The notes under the pieces are model-generated. The model was not told the DNA's origin, searched no databases, and worked only from the letters and a program-made list of their open reading frames with translations. Positions 33,887 to 42,162 of a stretch of DNA of 64,000 bases are shown in pieces. The stretch covers positions 248,001 to 312,000 of the forward strand of contig NZ_JBBEOG010000004.1 of assembly GCF_037860835.1 (NCBI RefSeq), read 5' to 3'. The translations under genes and the position numbers were made by a program. This stretch comes from Aquipuribacter nitratireducens. Its GTDB lineage: Bacteria; Actinomycetota; Actinomycetes; Actinomycetales; JBBAYJ01. Positions within the stretch are counted from its first letter, which is position 1, and each line of letters starts with the position of its first letter.

Positions 33887-34953
33887 GGGCCCTCGTGCTC
33901 CACGCGGCCGGCGACGCCCGCGTGGAGGAGCGGTCGGCGCCGTCGGCGCCGGGTGAGGGACAGGCGCTCGTGCGGGTCGTGCGCGCCGGGCTGTGCGGGA
34001 CCGACGCCTCGGAGTTCACCGCGGGCCCGGTCATGACACCGCTCCGGACGCGTCACCCGGCCTCCGGCGTCCTCGGCCCGGTGGTCCTCGGGCACGAGTT
34101 CGTCGGCGTCGTGGAGGCGCTCGGTGCGGGCGAGCACGAGGTGACCGTCGGCGACCGCGTCGTCGCGGGGGCCGGGGCGTGGTGCGGCTCGTGCGAGTGG
34201 TGCCGAGAGGGCCGGACGAACCTGTGCCGCTCGTACTGGACGGCCGGGCTGTCCGCGGACGGCGGGCTCGCCGAGCACGTCCTGCTGCCCGCCGCCATGC
34301 TCCGGCGGGTCCCGGACGCCGTCGACGACGACAACGCCGCCCTCGCGCAACCGCTGGCGGTCGGACTGCACGGGGTCCGGCGCGCGGGTGTCGCCGCGGG
34401 CGACGTCGTCGTCGTCAACGGGGCCGGCGCCATCGGCTCGTTCATCGTCGCAGGGGTCGCGGCCGCGGGCGCCCGCGCCGTCGTCGCCCTCGACGTCGAC
34501 ACCGAGCGGCTGCGGGTCGCGCGGGAGATGGGCGCCACGCACACCGTCGACGTCCGCTCGGAGGACGCGTCCGCGGTCGTGTCCGAGCTGACCGGCGGCG
34601 ACCTCGCCGACGTCACGGTCGAGGCCAGCGGCGTCCCCGAGGGCATGTCGACCGTCCAGCGCCTCACCCGTCGCGGCGGCCGCATCCTCCTCGTCGGCCT
34701 TCCCAAGAAGCCGGTGTCCTTCGAGGCGGTCGACCTCATCCTCCGCGAGATCGACGTGGTGACGACCGTCGCGCACGTGTGCGACGACGACATCCCCGCG
34801 GCGCTCGCGCTGCTCGCCGAACGCGACCTCGCCGCCTTCCTCGTGGAGCGGGTCGTCCCGCTCCACGACGCCGTCGACGGCGCCCTGCGCCGCCTGGCGG
34901 AGGGGCGGGCCCGCGGCAAGCTGCTCGTCGACACGACGGCGGTGAGCCCGTGA
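33883..34953 (+). CDS. Zinc-dependent medium-chain alcohol dehydrogenase
   Basis: A 356-residue enzyme. The catalytic zinc site is GLCGTDASEF and GHEF. A complete structural zinc lobe is present (WCGSCEWCREGRTNLC). The cofactor turn is NGAGAIGSFIV with LDVDTER, favouring NAD. The line VMTPLRTRHPASGVLGPVVLGHEF again recalls butanediol and threonine dehydrogenases. It is coupled to both neighbours. Three such enzymes in one operon point to a polyhydroxylated substrate or several stereoisomers. Confidence 0.84.
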   Translation: MRALVLHAAGDARVEERSAPSAPGEGQALVRVVRAGLCGTDASEFTAGPVMTPLRTRHPASGVLGPVVLGHEFVGVVEALGAGEHEVTVGDRVVAGAGAWCGSCEWCREGRTNLCRSYWTAGLSADGGLAEHVLLPAAMLRRVPDAVDDDNAALAQPLAVGLHGVRRAGVAAGDVVVVNGAGAIGSFIVAGVAAAGARAVVALDVDTERLRVAREMGATHTVDVRSEDASAVVSELTGGDLADVTVEASGVPEGMSTVQRLTRRGGRILLVGLPKKPVSFEAVDLILREIDVVTTVAHVCDDDIPAALALLAERDLAAFLVERVVPLHDAVDGALRRLAEGRARGKLLVDTTAVSP

Positions 34954-35912
34954 GCACCGCGTCGACCGCCTCCACCGCCTCCGTGCCGGTCGCCGTCTGC
35001 GGCCTCGGCCGGATGGGCTCGCGCATGGCGGCGCGTCTCGCCGCGGCCGGGCACCCGACCGCGGTGTGGAACCGCTCGCCGGGTCCGGCCGAGCAGCTCG
35101 CGGGCAGCCACGACGTGCGCGTGGCAGCGACACCCGCCGCGGCCGCCGACGGCGCCGACGTCGTCCTCACGATGCTCACCGACGGACCGGCGCTCCTCGC
35201 CGTGCTCGACGGTCCCGACGGCGTCCTCGCCGGAGCCGGGTCGGGGACGGTCGTCGTCGACTGCTCGACGACCGGCCGGGAGCACGCCCTCGAGGCCGCG
35301 CAGCGGTGCCGGGCGGCCGGCGTCGACATGCTCGACAGCCCCGTCAGCGGGAGCACCGCCGTCGCCGAGGCCGGGCGGCTCGGCCTCATGGTGGGCGGCG
35401 ACGCCGACGTGCTCGAGCGTGCACGCCCGGTGCTCGACGCCGTCGCCGCCACCGTCGTCCACGTCGGGGCGCAGGGGTCCGGGGCGTCCGCGAAGGTCGC
35501 CGTCAACGCGCTGCTCCACACCTTCAGCACCGCGCTCGCCGAGACCCTTGTCACCGCCGAGGCCGGCGGGGTCGCCCGCGACCGCCTGCTCGACGTGCTC
35601 GCGGCCGGGGTCCTCGCCAACACCTTCCTCGCCTACAAGCGGGAGGCGTTCCTCGCCCCGGACACCGCCCCCGTCGCCTTCGACCTGCGGACCGCGACGA
35701 AGGACCTCGCGCTCGCGGACGCGGCGACCGAGGAGGCGGGACTGCGGTCGTCCCTCGTCCGCCGCGCCCATGAGCTGCACACCCGCGCGCTCGCCGACGG
35801 GCTCGGCGACCGCGACATGGTCGCGATGAGCACGTGGTTCGCCTCGCGCGTCCGCACCGATGCCCCCACTCCACAGGAGACCGCGGTCTCCGCCACGTCC
35901 GAAGGGACCTGA
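34950..35912 (+). CDS. 3-hydroxyisobutyrate dehydrogenase-family oxidoreductase
   Basis: A 320-residue beta-hydroxyacid dehydrogenase. The Ser/Thr/Ala head is followed by VCGLGRMGSRMAARLAAAGH and VWNRSPG, whose Arg/Ser suggests NADP. DSPVSGSTA is the substrate-binding motif and the catalytic Lys is in SAKVAVNALL. It acts on a 3-hydroxy acid or reduces its semialdehyde. The GTG overlaps the previous stop. The product could be passed to the aldehyde dehydrogenase at the end of the operon. Confidence 0.86.
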   Translation: MSTASTASTASVPVAVCGLGRMGSRMAARLAAAGHPTAVWNRSPGPAEQLAGSHDVRVAATPAAAADGADVVLTMLTDGPALLAVLDGPDGVLAGAGSGTVVVDCSTTGREHALEAAQRCRAAGVDMLDSPVSGSTAVAEAGRLGLMVGGDADVLERARPVLDAVAATVVHVGAQGSGASAKVAVNALLHTFSTALAETLVTAEAGGVARDRLLDVLAAGVLANTFLAYKREAFLAPDTAPVAFDLRTATKDLALADAATEEAGLRSSLVRRAHELHTRALADGLGDRDMVAMSTWFASRVRTDAPTPQETAVSATSEGT

Positions 35913-35914
35913 TC

Positions 35915-37357
35915 ATGGGCACGCACACGTACGGCACGATGGCCGTCGACTGGGAGCAGCGGATCGACCTCGACCGCCTCCGCGAGGAACGGCTCGCCCG
36001 CCTGCGCGCCGAGCTCGAGCGGTCGTCGCTCGGGGCGCTGCTCGCCTTCGACTTCACGAACATCCGCTACATGACGTCCACCCACATCGGCACGTGGGCG
36101 GTCGACAAGCTGATCCGCTTCTCGCTGCTCGTGAGGGGCGCCGACCCCGTCGTGTGGGACTTCGGTTCCGCCGCCCGGCACCACCAGCTGTACAACCCGT
36201 GGCTGTCCTCGTCCGGGGCGGTCTCGGAGGACGGCCACGCGCCCCACCACGACGCGAGCCCCGGCCGTGCCCGCGCCGGAATCTCGACGCTGCGCGGCGC
36301 GTTCCACCCGGACGCGGGCATCGCCGCGGATGTCGCGACCAAGGTGCGGACCGAGCTGGAGCGGCACGGCGTGCTCGGTGAGCCGGTCGGCGTCGACGTC
36401 GTGGAGATGCCGGTCCTCATGGCCCTGCAGGCCGCCGGAGTCGAGGTCGTCGACGGCCAGCAGGTGTTCCTCGAGGCGCGACGCATCAAGACCCACGACG
36501 AGGTCCGCCTCCTCACGCAGGCCGCCTCGATGGTCGACGCAGCCTACGAGGACCTCTACGACTTCCTCCGGCCCGGCGTGCGCGAGAACGAGTGCGTGGG
36601 TCTGGTCAACAAGACCCTCTACGACCTCGGCTCGGAGCACGTCGAGGGCGTCAACGCGATCTCCGGCGAACGCTGCGCACCGCACCCGCACGTGTACTCG
36701 GACCGGATCGTCCGACCCGGCGACCCGGCGTTCTTCGACATCCTCCACAGCTACATGGGCTACCGGACCTGCTACTACCGGACCTTCGCCGTCGGGAGCG
36801 CCTCCGTCGCGATGAAGGACGCCTACACCCGCTGCCGGGAGTACATGGACCAGGCCATCGCGCTCGTGCGACCCGGTGCGACGACGGCCGACATCGTGTC
36901 GGTGTGGCCGACGGCGCAGGAGTTCGGCTTCGCGGACGAGGAGGCGGCGTTCGCACTGCAGTACGGGCACGGAGTGGGCCTGTCCATCTGGGAGAAACCG
37001 ATCTTCAGTCGGCTCGTCAGCCTCGACCACCCGGAGGTCATCGAGGAGGGCATGGTCTTCGCGCTGGAGACGTACTGGCCGGCGGCGGACGGCTGGTCGG
37101 CGGCGCGGATCGAGGAGGAGCTCGTCGTCACCGCGGACGGGTGCGAGGTCATCACGAAGTTCCCCGCCGAGGAGCTCCTCGTCGCCGGGCGCCGCTACTG
37201 GAGCGTCGACGGGCCGCTCGCCGCGACCCGCGACGCCCAGTCGCACCTCAACACGGTCGCGGGCCGGGGCGGGACGGCGGCGCCGGTCGCCGACGTACGG
37301 GCCACGGCCACCGCAGGCTCTCTCGTCGGCTCCACGAGCACGGGGGCCGAGGCATGA
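35915..37357 (+). CDS. M24-family (creatinase/prolidase fold) enzyme with an altered metal site
   Basis: A 480-residue protein with a creatinase-like N-domain (LLAFDFTNIRYMTSTHIGTW) and a pita-bread C-domain. Ligands expected at five places: Asp275 in FFDI, His352 in GHGVG, Glu385 in ALETYW and Glu401 in EEELVV are present. The position 11 after Asp275, normally Asp, is Cys286 (YRTCYYRTF). The N-domain text recalls small-molecule M24 enzymes such as DddP and ectoine hydrolase more than peptidases. A non-peptidase hydrolase or lyase in the pathway is therefore likely. The start is two bases after the previous stop; the stop overlaps E1 alpha. Confidence 0.82.
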   Translation: MGTHTYGTMAVDWEQRIDLDRLREERLARLRAELERSSLGALLAFDFTNIRYMTSTHIGTWAVDKLIRFSLLVRGADPVVWDFGSAARHHQLYNPWLSSSGAVSEDGHAPHHDASPGRARAGISTLRGAFHPDAGIAADVATKVRTELERHGVLGEPVGVDVVEMPVLMALQAAGVEVVDGQQVFLEARRIKTHDEVRLLTQAASMVDAAYEDLYDFLRPGVRENECVGLVNKTLYDLGSEHVEGVNAISGERCAPHPHVYSDRIVRPGDPAFFDILHSYMGYRTCYYRTFAVGSASVAMKDAYTRCREYMDQAIALVRPGATTADIVSVWPTAQEFGFADEEAAFALQYGHGVGLSIWEKPIFSRLVSLDHPEVIEEGMVFALETYWPAADGWSAARIEEELVVTADGCEVITKFPAEELLVAGRRYWSVDGPLAATRDAQSHLNTVAGRGGTAAPVADVRATATAGSLVGSTSTGAEA

Positions 37358-38418
37358 GGGTCCCGCTCGAGGAGCACCGCTACGGCGACCACCCCGTCGT
37401 CCTCCCCCCGGAGGACCCGACGGCGCTGGACGGGGCGGACGTCAGCCGCGAGACGCGCCTGCGGCTGTACCGGCTGCTGCAGGAGCTCCGCCAGTTCGAG
37501 AAGCGCGCGTACGACCTGTTCATGCAGGGCCTCGTCAAGGGCACGTCGCACCTGTCGCTCGGCATGGAGGCCGTCGCCGCCGGCTTCGGCGCCGCGATGC
37601 GCGAGGACGACTACACCTTCGCGACCTACCGCGGGCACGCCCACACCCTCGCGCGCGGCGTCCCGATGGAGCCGGTGCTCGCCGAGCTGCTCGGCCGGGC
37701 CAACGGCCTGATGTCCGGCAAGGGCGGCTCCATGCACCTCACGAGCGTCGAGCACGGCGTCATGGGCTCCTACGCGATCATCGGCGCGCACCTCACGATC
37801 GCGAACGGCGCGGCGTGGTCCGCGCAGTACCGCGGCAGCGGCCAGGTCGCGGTCTGCTTCTTCGGCGACGGCACGACGAACATCGGGGCGTTCCACGAGG
37901 CCCTCAACTACGCCGCCGTCTTCGCCCTGCCGGTCGTCTTCGTCTGCGAGAACAACCTCTACATGGAGTACACGGCCATCCGCGACATCACCGCGGTCGA
38001 GCGTCCCGCCGCGGACCGCGCCTCCGCGTACGGGCTGGAACCCGTCGCGGTCGACGGCAACGACGCCGACGCCTGCTACCTCGCCGCGACCGACGCCCTC
38101 GAGCACGCCCGGTCCGGGAAGGGCCCCGTCCTCGTCGAGGCGCTCACCTACCGTCACGGCGGGCACTCCCGGGCCGATCCCGGCAAGTACAAGCCGCCGG
38201 GCGAGCTCGAGGCGTGGCTCGCCTACGACCCCCTGACGGTGTACCGGGGCCGCCTCGAACGGCTCGGGGTCGCAACGGAGGACATCGAGCCCATCGACCG
38301 GGAGGTCGCCGCCGCGGTCGACACCGCCACCGAGGCCGCGAAGGCCGGCCCCCTGCCGGACCCGGGCTCCGCCTTCACCGACGTGTACGCCGACGGAGGC
38401 CACTCATGGCGCAACTGA
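37354..38418 (+). CDS. TPP-dependent dehydrogenase E1 alpha, acetoin dehydrogenase-like
   Basis: A 354-residue subunit. The TPP motif runs from CFFGDGTTNIGAFHEAL to VFVCENN. Other family lines are THLSLGMEAVAAG, SGKGGSMHLTS and VMGSYAIIGAHL, which fit acetoin dehydrogenase (AcoA) and related E1 proteins better than pyruvate dehydrogenase. It forms an alpha2-beta2 enzyme with the next gene, cleaving an acyloin or decarboxylating a 2-oxo acid. It overlaps the M24 gene by 4 bases and E1 beta by 13. Confidence 0.88.
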   Translation: MRVPLEEHRYGDHPVVLPPEDPTALDGADVSRETRLRLYRLLQELRQFEKRAYDLFMQGLVKGTSHLSLGMEAVAAGFGAAMREDDYTFATYRGHAHTLARGVPMEPVLAELLGRANGLMSGKGGSMHLTSVEHGVMGSYAIIGAHLTIANGAAWSAQYRGSGQVAVCFFGDGTTNIGAFHEALNYAAVFALPVVFVCENNLYMEYTAIRDITAVERPAADRASAYGLEPVAVDGNDADACYLAATDALEHARSGKGPVLVEALTYRHGGHSRADPGKYKPPGELEAWLAYDPLTVYRGRLERLGVATEDIEPIDREVAAAVDTATEAAKAGPLPDPGSAFTDVYADGGHSWRN

Positions 38419-39383
38419 GCTACCGGGAGGCCGTCGCGCGCGGCATCGCCCAGGAGATGGCGCGCGACGAGCGCGTCGTCCTCATCGGCGAGGACGTCGC
38501 CGGAGCCGGCGGCGTCTTCAAGACGACCGGCGGTCTGCTCGACCGGTTCGGGCCCCGCCGCGTCATCGACACCCCGATCGCCGAGCAGGCGATCCTCGGA
38601 GCCGCGATGGGTGCGGCGATGACGGGCCTGCGGCCGGTCGCCGAGATCATGTTCTCGGACTTCTTCGCCGTCTGCTGGGACCTCGTCGTCAACGAGATGG
38701 CGAAGACCCGGTACATGACGGACGGGCAGGTCACCCTCCCCCTCGTCGTGAAGAGCGGCAACGGTGGCGGCCTGCGCTTCGGCGCCCAGCACTCGCAGTC
38801 CATCGAGAACTGGGCGATGGCCGTCCCCGGCCTCAAGGTCGTCACGCCGTCCACTCCCGAGGACGTCGTCGGCCTCATGGCCGCCGCGGTCCGCAGCGAC
38901 GACCCCGTCCTGTTCTTCGAGCACAAGGGCCTCTACTCGAGCAAGGCGGACGTCCCCGAGGGCGAGATCGTCGACGAGCTCGGTACCGCGAAGGTCCGGC
39001 GTCCCGGCCGCGACGCCACCGTGCTCGCGCTCGGGCTCATGGTGCCGCGGGCGCTCGCCGCGGCGGAGGCGCTCGCGGCGCGCGGCATCGACGTCGAGGT
39101 CGTCGACGTCCGCTCCCTCGTCCCCCTCGACACCGCGACGATCCTCGCCTCCGTCGGGCGCACGGGTCGGCTGTTCACGGTCGAGGAGAACCCGCGGCTG
39201 CTCGGCTGGGGTGCGGAGATCGTGTCCATCGTCGGGGAGGAGGCGTTCTGGGACCTCGACGGGCCGATCGTCCGCATCACCACCCCGCACGTGCCGCTGC
39301 CGTCCGCGGACTCCCTCGAGGACCTCGTCCTGCCGTCGGCGGAGCGGATCGAGCAGGAGATCGCGAAGGCGCTGGGCGAGTGA
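38406..39383 (+). CDS. TPP-dependent dehydrogenase E1 beta, acetoin dehydrogenase-like
   Basis: A 325-residue subunit: LSYREAVARGIAQEMARDER, LIGEDVAGAGGVFKTTGGL, EQAILGAAMGAAMTGLRPVA, LRFGAQHSQS and a C-terminal transketolase domain with EVVDVRSLVPLD. The ATG lies inside the end of E1 alpha. Together they should supply the reactive hydroxyalkyl-TPP. The usual partners, a lipoyl-bearing E2 and E3, are not in the operon; only the remnant E2 follows. Confidence 0.88.
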   Translation: MAQLSYREAVARGIAQEMARDERVVLIGEDVAGAGGVFKTTGGLLDRFGPRRVIDTPIAEQAILGAAMGAAMTGLRPVAEIMFSDFFAVCWDLVVNEMAKTRYMTDGQVTLPLVVKSGNGGGLRFGAQHSQSIENWAMAVPGLKVVTPSTPEDVVGLMAAAVRSDDPVLFFEHKGLYSSKADVPEGEIVDELGTAKVRRPGRDATVLALGLMVPRALAAAEALAARGIDVEVVDVRSLVPLDTATILASVGRTGRLFTVEENPRLLGWGAEIVSIVGEEAFWDLDGPIVRITTPHVPLPSADSLEDLVLPSAERIEQEIAKALGE

Positions 39384-40171
39384 GCACCGCGACCGCGCCG
39401 CCGCCCGCCCGAACGGCGCGAGGTGGCCCCGGGCCGGGCGGACGTCCCTGGCGGCACCGGGACAGCCCCCGGGTCCGCCGTCTGGCCCGGGAGCACGGGG
39501 TCGACCTGTCGCAGCTGCAGCCCTCGGGACGAGGTGGTCGGGCGAGCGCCGACGACGTCCTGGCCGTCGCGCGCCGCTCTCCGTCGTCGGACGTGGCCCC
39601 TGGTGCGACGCGGGGCGAGGGAGTGGCCGCGATGCTCACAGCGCGCGCCACGATCGACCTCGCCCGGCTGCTCGGGACGGACCCCGGCGTCCCGCTCGGC
39701 CCTGGGGACGCGGACGAGTGCCTCGTCCGGCTGCTGCACCTCGTGCTCGGCGCGCGAGGCGCGGCCGGGCACCGCGACGGGGCGGTCGGCGTGCTGCCCC
39801 GGTACGGACCCGGCGGCAGCGACAGCCCCGGTGTCGTCGAGGACCCGTCCGGCCTGTCCCTGGACGGCCTTCGCCGTGCCGTCGCCTCGTCCCGGCCCGG
39901 CAGCGCGCCCGTCACCGTCGTCGTCGCCGGTCCCCGCCCCGACGGTCCCGAGGCGGACCCCCTGGCGGTCCCGGCCGGTGCCGCTCTGACGGTGGCTCTC
40001 GGCAGCCCGGTCCGACGACCCGTCGTCGCCCGTGACCCCGACGGAGCCGAGGTCCTGTCCATCCGTACGCACAGCGAGGTGTCCGTGACGTACGTGGTCC
40101 CCGCCACCAGCGGCGACGAGGTGGCGTCGTTGCTGCACGAGGTCCACCGACGCCTGGAGGCAGCATCATGA
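39380..40171 (+). CDS. E2-like scaffold protein without lipoyl domain and without catalytic residues
   Basis: A 263-residue protein. Residues 28-65 are a peripheral subunit-binding domain (RVRRLAREHGVDLSQLQPSG, then GRASADDVLAVA). The rest has the run of an E2 acyltransferase domain: ATIDLARLL, GAVGVLP, GLSLDGLRRAV and RRPVV. At the end, where E2 enzymes carry HRxxDG, it reads SVTYVVPATSGDEVASLL, so the His and Asp are gone. There is no lipoyl domain with its DKA Lys. It could still dock E1 as a scaffold. Frame and codon use are intact, so it is not an obvious decayed gene. Confidence 0.78.
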   Translation: MSTATAPPPARTARGGPGPGGRPWRHRDSPRVRRLAREHGVDLSQLQPSGRGGRASADDVLAVARRSPSSDVAPGATRGEGVAAMLTARATIDLARLLGTDPGVPLGPGDADECLVRLLHLVLGARGAAGHRDGAVGVLPRYGPGGSDSPGVVEDPSGLSLDGLRRAVASSRPGSAPVTVVVAGPRPDGPEADPLAVPAGAALTVALGSPVRRPVVARDPDGAEVLSIRTHSEVSVTYVVPATSGDEVASLLHEVHRRLEAAS

Positions 40172-41658
40172 GCACCGCGACGGTGCACGACGTCATCACG
40201 AGCGAGGACGAGGCCCGCGCCCTCGGGCTGGCGGCCGACGGGCTCTGGATCGCCGGGGAGGTCGTCGCCGCCCGGTCCGGTGCGACGATGCCGGTCGACG
40301 ACCCCGCGACGGGCCGGCCCCTCGCCGACGTCGCGGACGCCGACGAGCAGGACGCGACCACCGCGCTCGACCACGCCGTCGAGGTCGCGGACACCTGGGC
40401 GCGGACGCCGCCGCGCGAGCGCGGGGAGATCCTCCGGCGCGCCTACGAGCTCGTGACGCAGCGTGCGGACGACCTCGCGCTGCTCATGACCCTGGAGATG
40501 GGAAAGCCCCTGGCGGAGGCCCGTGGGGAGGTCGCGTACTCCGCGGAGTTCCTGCGCTGGTTCTCCGAGGAGGCGGTCCGGGTCGCCGGACGCTGGTCGA
40601 CGTCGCCGGACGGCGCCACGCGCCTGCTCACGATGAAGCGCCCGGTGGGGCCGACGCTCATGGTGACGCCGTGGAACTTCCCGCTCGCGATGGGCGCACG
40701 CAAGATCGGTCCCGCCGTCGCCGCCGGTTGCACCATGGTCGTCAAGCCCGCCTCGCAGACGCCGCTGTCGATGTACGCCCTCGCTCGGCTGCTGCAGGAG
40801 GCGGGACTGCCGGACGGCGTCCTCAACGTCGTCACCACGCGGCGCAGCGGAGCGGTCGTCGGGTCCCTGCTGAAGGACAGGCGCCTGCGGAAGCTGACGT
40901 TCACCGGCTCGACCGAGGTGGGTCGCGTGCTCGTCGAGCAGTCGGCCCGCAACCTGCTGCGGGTGTCGATGGAGCTCGGCGGCAACGCGCCCTTCCTCGT
41001 CATGGCCGACGCCGACCTCGACGCCGCCGTCGACGGCGCGATGGTCGCCAAGATGCGGACTATGGGGGAGGCGTGCACGGCAGCCAACCGCTTCCTCGTC
41101 CACGCCTCCGTCGCGGAGGACTTCGCGTCACGCCTCGCGCACCGGATGTCACGGCTGCGCGTGGGTCGGGGCACCGATCCCGGCGTGCAGGTGGGTCCCC
41201 TGATCGACGGCCGGTCCCGCGACGACGTCGACGCCCTCGTCCAGGACGCGCGGGACACCGGCGCCGACGTCCTCACCGGCGGGGAGCCGTTGCCGGGCGC
41301 GGGCTCCTTCTACGCCCCGACCGTCCTGTCGGGCGTGGCGCCGGGGACCCGGCTCCTCGAGGAGGAGATCTTCGGCCCCGTCGCACCGGTCGTGCCCTTC
41401 GACACCGTCGAGGACGCGCTCGAGACGGCCAACGGGACCGACTACGGCCTCGTCGCGTACGCGTACACGCGTGACCTCTCCCTCGCGCTGCGACTGTCGG
41501 AGGAGCTCGACACCGGGATGGTCGGGATCAACCAGGGCCTGGTGTCGAACCCCGCCGCGCCGTTCGGCGGCGTCAAGCACTCCGGCTTCGGTCGGGAGGG
41601 TGGTCCGGAGGGGATCGAGGAGTACCTCGAGACCCGGTACGTCGGCATCAAGCCGTAG
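40168..41658 (+). CDS. NAD(P)-dependent aldehyde dehydrogenase, succinate-semialdehyde type
   Basis: A 496-residue ALDH. Landmarks are MVTPWNFPLAMGARKIGPAV, FTGSTEVGR, the general base in MELGGNAPF, the catalytic Cys in MGEACTAANRF, EEIFGPVAPV and the end FGGVKHSGFGREGG. The GabD-like ending fits semialdehyde substrates. It would oxidise the aldehyde released by the E1 enzyme or by the 3-hydroxyacid dehydrogenase. It is the last gene of the island and is followed by a strong terminator. Confidence 0.9.
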   Translation: MSTATVHDVITSEDEARALGLAADGLWIAGEVVAARSGATMPVDDPATGRPLADVADADEQDATTALDHAVEVADTWARTPPRERGEILRRAYELVTQRADDLALLMTLEMGKPLAEARGEVAYSAEFLRWFSEEAVRVAGRWSTSPDGATRLLTMKRPVGPTLMVTPWNFPLAMGARKIGPAVAAGCTMVVKPASQTPLSMYALARLLQEAGLPDGVLNVVTTRRSGAVVGSLLKDRRLRKLTFTGSTEVGRVLVEQSARNLLRVSMELGGNAPFLVMADADLDAAVDGAMVAKMRTMGEACTAANRFLVHASVAEDFASRLAHRMSRLRVGRGTDPGVQVGPLIDGRSRDDVDALVQDARDTGADVLTGGEPLPGAGSFYAPTVLSGVAPGTRLLEEEIFGPVAPVVPFDTVEDALETANGTDYGLVAYAYTRDLSLALRLSEELDTGMVGINQGLVSNPAAPFGGVKHSGFGREGGPEGIEEYLETRYVGIKP

Positions 41659-41696
41659 CTGTCGACCCCGGCCGGTCCGAGCCGTCCCGGACGTGG

Positions 41697-41731
41697 CACG
41701 GCGACCGCCCGGGTCGTGGGCGGTCGCCGTG
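41697..41731 (+). terminator. Terminator of the catabolic island
   Basis: Perfect 14-bp stem CACGGCGACCGCCC (41697-41710) with its complement at 41718-41731 and a seven-base loop. It lies between the aldehyde dehydrogenase and the convergent PepSY gene, so it may serve both strands. Confidence 0.87.
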
Positions 41732-41752
41732 GGTCCGTCGGAGCGGTCGACG

Positions 41753-42070
41753 TCAGTCGTCGTCCGGCTCGTCCTCGGGCTCGTCACCGATGACGGTGAA
41801 GTCCTCGTCGAGGTGGACGTCGACCTCGCCGCCGTCCGGCAGCGTGACCTCGACCTCGTAGTAGCCCTCCTCGTCGCCCACCTCGGTGTCGGTGACCTCG
41901 CCACCGCCGGTGTGCTCGAGCGCGGCCTCGGACGCCTGCTCGAGGGCGTCGCCGGTGATGGGCTGCTCCGTGCCGTCGTCGTCGCTCACCGCGACGGCGA
42001 CCCCCGTGCTGGCGCCGGCGACCGCGAGGGCCGCGACCCCGCCGATGATCCACGTGGTCCTGCGTCGCAT
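41753..42070 (-). CDS. Small secreted PepSY-domain protein
   Basis: A 105-residue exported protein. The ATG at 42070 gives MRRRTTWIIGGVAALAVAGA, a signal or anchor. The mature part is one PepSY unit: ITGDALEQASEAALEH, then GYYEVEVTLPDGGEVDVHL and an acidic end. It is downstream of a kinase and response regulator on the same strand, repeating the arrangement at 11.9-15.0 kb. A role in envelope signalling is inferred. Confidence 0.83.
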   Translation of the reverse strand: MRRRTTWIIGGVAALAVAGASTGVAVAVSDDDGTEQPITGDALEQASEAALEHTGGGEVTDTEVGDEEGYYEVEVTLPDGGEVDVHLDEDFTVIGDEPEDEPDDD

Positions 42071-42162
42071 GTGGGGCTCCTTCCCGCCGGGCCACCTGCC
42101 CGGGCGTGGTCCCACGATGCGCTCGTCCGGCTGACCGCCCGCTGAACGACGCGGTCCGTGCG

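Noticed and set aside
35915-37357. DMSP lyase DddP
   Set aside because: The N-domain text is reminiscent, but one metal ligand differs, the operon has a sugar-type importer and nothing else points to DMSP. Kept as an M24 enzyme of unknown substrate.
37354-40171. Pyruvate or branched-chain 2-oxoacid dehydrogenase complex
   Set aside because: E1 alpha lines fit acetoin-type E1 better, the E2 cannot carry lipoate and no E3 is present.
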